Shown here piece after piece: positions 62,140-64,000 of a stretch of 64,000 bases of DNA. The notes beneath the pieces are model-generated. The model did no database searches, was not told where the DNA came from, and was given only the letters and a program-made list of their open reading frames with translations. Origin of the DNA: Pseudarthrobacter sp. NIBRBAC000502770 (GTDB lineage: Bacteria; Actinomycetota; Actinomycetes; Actinomycetales; Micrococcaceae); the NCBI RefSeq assembly GCF_006517815.1, contig NZ_CP041198.1:2542001-2606000 (forward strand), in the 5' to 3' direction. A program made the translations under genes and the position numbers. Positions within the stretch are counted from its first letter, which is position 1. Every line of letters starts with the position of its first letter.

Positions 62140-63339
62140 ATGGGCAACTCTTCCGACAACAGCGACGTTGTCATCCTCGGGGCGGCACGGACGCCGCAGG
62201 GCCGGATCAACGGCCAGCTGTCCAGCCTCACGGCAGTGGATCTTGGTGCCCACGCCATCAAGGCCGCGCTGGAACACAGCGGTGTCGACGCGGCCGACGT
62301 GGAAGCCGTCATCATGGGCCAGGTCCTGCAGGCAGGAGCCGGCCAGAACCCCGCCCGGCAGAGCGCCATCGGCGCCGGCATCGGGTGGAACGTCCCCGCG
62401 GTGACCGTCAACAAGGTCTGCCTTTCCGGCCTGACCGCGGTGATCGATGCCGCCCGGATGATCCGGGCCGGCGAGGCCGCCGTGGTGGTTGCCGGCGGCC
62501 AGGAATCGATGAGCCGCGCACCGCACCTGCTTCCTGGCTCACGCCAGGGCTGGACGTACGGCTCCATCCAGGCGCTGGACGCAGCCGCCCATGACGGGCT
62601 GACCGATGCCTTCGACGGCCAGTCCATGGGACTGTCCACGGAAACACGGAACCTCACGCTGGGCATTGACCGCATGTCGCAGGACAACGTCGCGGCCCAA
62701 TCGCACCAGCGCGCTGCGCTTGCGGCGAAGAACGGAACGTTCGACGGCGAGATCGCACCCATCAGCGTCAAGCAGCGCAAGGGCGAGCCCCTGGTCGTGG
62801 ACGCCGACGAAGGGGTCCGCCCCAACACCTCGGTCGAGTCGCTGGCGGGCCTGCGCGCCGCGTTCGTCACCGACGGCACCATCACCGCAGGCAATTCCTC
62901 TCCCCTGTCCGACGGCGCCGCTGCTTTGGTACTCACCTCCCGCGGCTATGCGGAGGAGCACGGGCTGGAATACCTGGCGGTGGTGGGGAAGCCTGGGCAG
63001 GTGGCCGGCCCTGACAATTCGTTGCATTCACAGCCCTCCAACGCCATCATGAACGCCCTGGGCAAGGCGGGGTGGAGCACCGCCGATCTTGACTTCATCG
63101 AGATCAACGAAGCCTTCGGTTCGGTGGCTGTGCAGTCCCTCAAGGACCTGGACTACCCGCTGGAGAAGTGCAATATCCATGGCGGCGCCATCGCCCTGGG
63201 GCATCCGATCGGGGCCTCGGGCGCACGATTGGCGGCCCATGCCGCACATGAGCTGAAGCGGCGTGGCACCGGCAGGGCTGCGGTATCCCTCTGCGGCGGG
63301 GGCGGGCAGGGCGAGGCCCTACTGCTGTACCGCGACTGA
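62140..63339 (+). CDS. Acetyl-CoA C-acetyltransferase (thiolase)
   Basis: Encodes 399 residues from ATG 62140 (MGNSSDNSDVVILGAARTPQG), with GGAAA nine bases upstream; a GTG three codons earlier is possible. The acyl-accepting cysteine is in VNKVCLSGLTAV (about 90). The other catalytic residues lie in NEAFGS, GGAIALGHPIGASGAR and SLCGGGGQG. It joins two acetyl-CoA or cleaves acetoacetyl-CoA in fatty-acid or polyhydroxybutyrate metabolism. It shares one base with the next gene. Confidence 0.93.
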   Translation: MGNSSDNSDVVILGAARTPQGRINGQLSSLTAVDLGAHAIKAALEHSGVDAADVEAVIMGQVLQAGAGQNPARQSAIGAGIGWNVPAVTVNKVCLSGLTAVIDAARMIRAGEAAVVVAGGQESMSRAPHLLPGSRQGWTYGSIQALDAAAHDGLTDAFDGQSMGLSTETRNLTLGIDRMSQDNVAAQSHQRAALAAKNGTFDGEIAPISVKQRKGEPLVVDADEGVRPNTSVESLAGLRAAFVTDGTITAGNSSPLSDGAAALVLTSRGYAEEHGLEYLAVVGKPGQVAGPDNSLHSQPSNAIMNALGKAGWSTADLDFIEINEAFGSVAVQSLKDLDYPLEKCNIHGGAIALGHPIGASGARLAAHAAHELKRRGTGRAAVSLCGGGGQGEALLLYRD

Positions 63340-63866
63340 TGGCCGGCCCATCCGGAAGCGGAGCGGACGGCGCCGGACGGGAACGGTTCCTGGCCGACGC
63401 CGCTGCCCGTGGCCTGGAAGTGGACGTCGTGGAGCGGCCCGCAGCGAAGAGCCTTGAAGAGGCCGCGGACATCCTGGGCATCACGCCGGCGGACATCGTC
63501 AAATCCCTGGTAGTGAAGCACAAGGACGGGACGTTCCTCTTTGCGCTGATCCCCGGTGACCGGCAGATTTCGTGGCCCAAGCTCCGCGCCCTGGTAGGCG
63601 TAAACAAGCTGTCCCTGCCGCCCGCAGGAACTGCGCTGGAGGCCACCGGCTACGAGCGGGGCACCATCACCCCGCTTGGCAGCACCACTACCTGGCCTGT
63701 CTATGCCGACGCCACCATCGCCGGGCGGCGCATCTCCATGGGCGCCGGTGCGCACGGATACAGCGCGTTCGTCGACGCCGACGCTCTGACTGCCGCCCTG
63801 GAAGCCGTGGTGGCGGACATCAGCGATCCCGTCCAGGCGGGACCTGGAATCGGTCGAGCTCGTTAA
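63339..63866 (+). CDS. YbaK/ProX-type aminoacyl-tRNA deacylase
   Basis: Encodes 175 residues from ATG 63339, one base inside the thiolase stop (TGATG). ADIVKSLVVKHKDGTFLFALIPGDRQIS and the C-terminal GAHGYSAFVDADAL fit the YbaK/aminoacyl-tRNA editing domain family; the lysine in IVKSLV is conserved in the active site of these enzymes. They hydrolyse mischarged tRNAs such as Cys-tRNA(Pro) or Ala-tRNA(Pro); the specificity is not determined here. Confidence 0.88.
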   Translation: MAGPSGSGADGAGRERFLADAAARGLEVDVVERPAAKSLEEAADILGITPADIVKSLVVKHKDGTFLFALIPGDRQISWPKLRALVGVNKLSLPPAGTALEATGYERGTITPLGSTTTWPVYADATIAGRRISMGAGAHGYSAFVDADALTAALEAVVADISDPVQAGPGIGRAR

Positions 63867-63870
63867 CGCA

Positions 63871-63904
63871 GGAAACCCCGCCCACCGGAGTGGACGGGGT
63901 TTCC
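63871..63904. terminator. Bidirectional terminator between ybaK-like gene and rplL
   Basis: GGAAACCCCGCCCAC (63871-63885) pairs with GTGGACGGGGTTTCC (63890-63904) with one mismatch. It sits between convergent genes and can end both transcripts. Confidence 0.85.
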
Positions 63905-63920
63905 GAAGGAAAAGGCGCTG

Positions 63921-64000
63921 TTACTTGAGGGTAACGGTGGCGCCTGCAGCCTCGAGCTGCTCCTTGGCCTTCTCGGCAGCTTCCTTGTTGGCGCCTTCGA
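63921..64000 (-). CDS. rplL: 50S ribosomal protein L7/L12, C-terminal end (partial)
   Basis: The last 25 or so codons, ending EAAEKAKEQLEAAGATVTLK. This is the conserved C-terminal helix and strand of L7/L12, the stalk protein that recruits elongation factors. Its start lies outside the window. The position before rpoB on the same strand fits the usual rplJ-rplL-(rpoB) order, here with three unrelated genes in between. Confidence 0.95.
   Translation of the reverse strand, partial: EGANKEAAEKAKEQLEAAGATVTLK

Overview
The window is chromosomal DNA from a high-GC actinobacterium. Gene order (truA-rplQ-rpoA, secY-adk-map, rplM-rpsI-glmM), the many GTG/TTG starts and the 436-residue SecY all point to the Micrococcaceae, most likely Arthrobacter or a close relative such as Pseudarthrobacter. 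This assignment is by recognition, not by a database search.

Layout. Positions 1-2430 hold the tail of a probable mscL, an integral-membrane methyltransferase and glmM (reverse). From 2.6 to 3.6 kb come rpsI and rplM (reverse). From 3.9 to 20 kb, on the plus strand, lie two consecutive Flp/Tad pilus clusters. Cluster A has a prepilin peptidase, two near-identical Flp pilins, TadE, TadG, CpaB, CpaE, CpaF, TadB and TadC. Cluster B repeats the set from a single, longer pilin to TadC but has no peptidase of its own. A protein with a degenerate Hpt domain and a divergent response-regulator/histidine-kinase pair follow (20.1-23.3 kb).

From 23.3 to 45.3 kb the minus strand carries the translation super-operon, read from right to left: rpsJ-rplC-rplD-rplW-rplB-rpsS-rplV-rpsC-rplP-rpmC-rpsQ, then rplN-rplX-rplE-rpsH-rplF-rplR-rpsE-rpmD-rplO, secY-adk-map, then infA-rpmJ-rpsM-rpsK-rpoA-rplQ-truA. 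Between map and infA sits an accessory block: a P1-family peptidase and a three-gene carbohydrate importer without an ATPase gene. rpsN and rpsD are not at their common positions. A 632-base gap between rpsQ and rplN carries 32-base-period repeats arranged as an inverted pair.

From 45.7 to 48.6 kb there is a frameshifted GH1 beta-glucosidase, an Nramp metal transporter with a DtxR/MntR-like palindrome upstream, and a 41-codon membrane microprotein. From 48.7 to 53.2 kb is the str operon (rpsL-rpsG-fusA-tuf, minus strand), followed by rpoC and rpoB (53.6-61.1 kb), a small lipoprotein, a thiolase, a YbaK-type deacylase and the end of rplL at the right edge.

Biologically, most of the window is core transcription and translation machinery on one strand. 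The pilus, signalling and sugar-uptake genes are accessory islands between those blocks. The most distinctive parts are the double Tad locus with its duplicated pilin and leader, the His-less Hpt protein beside the two-component pair, and several unexplained repeats and hairpins in the long intergenic regions. I did not find a clearly new multi-gene system.
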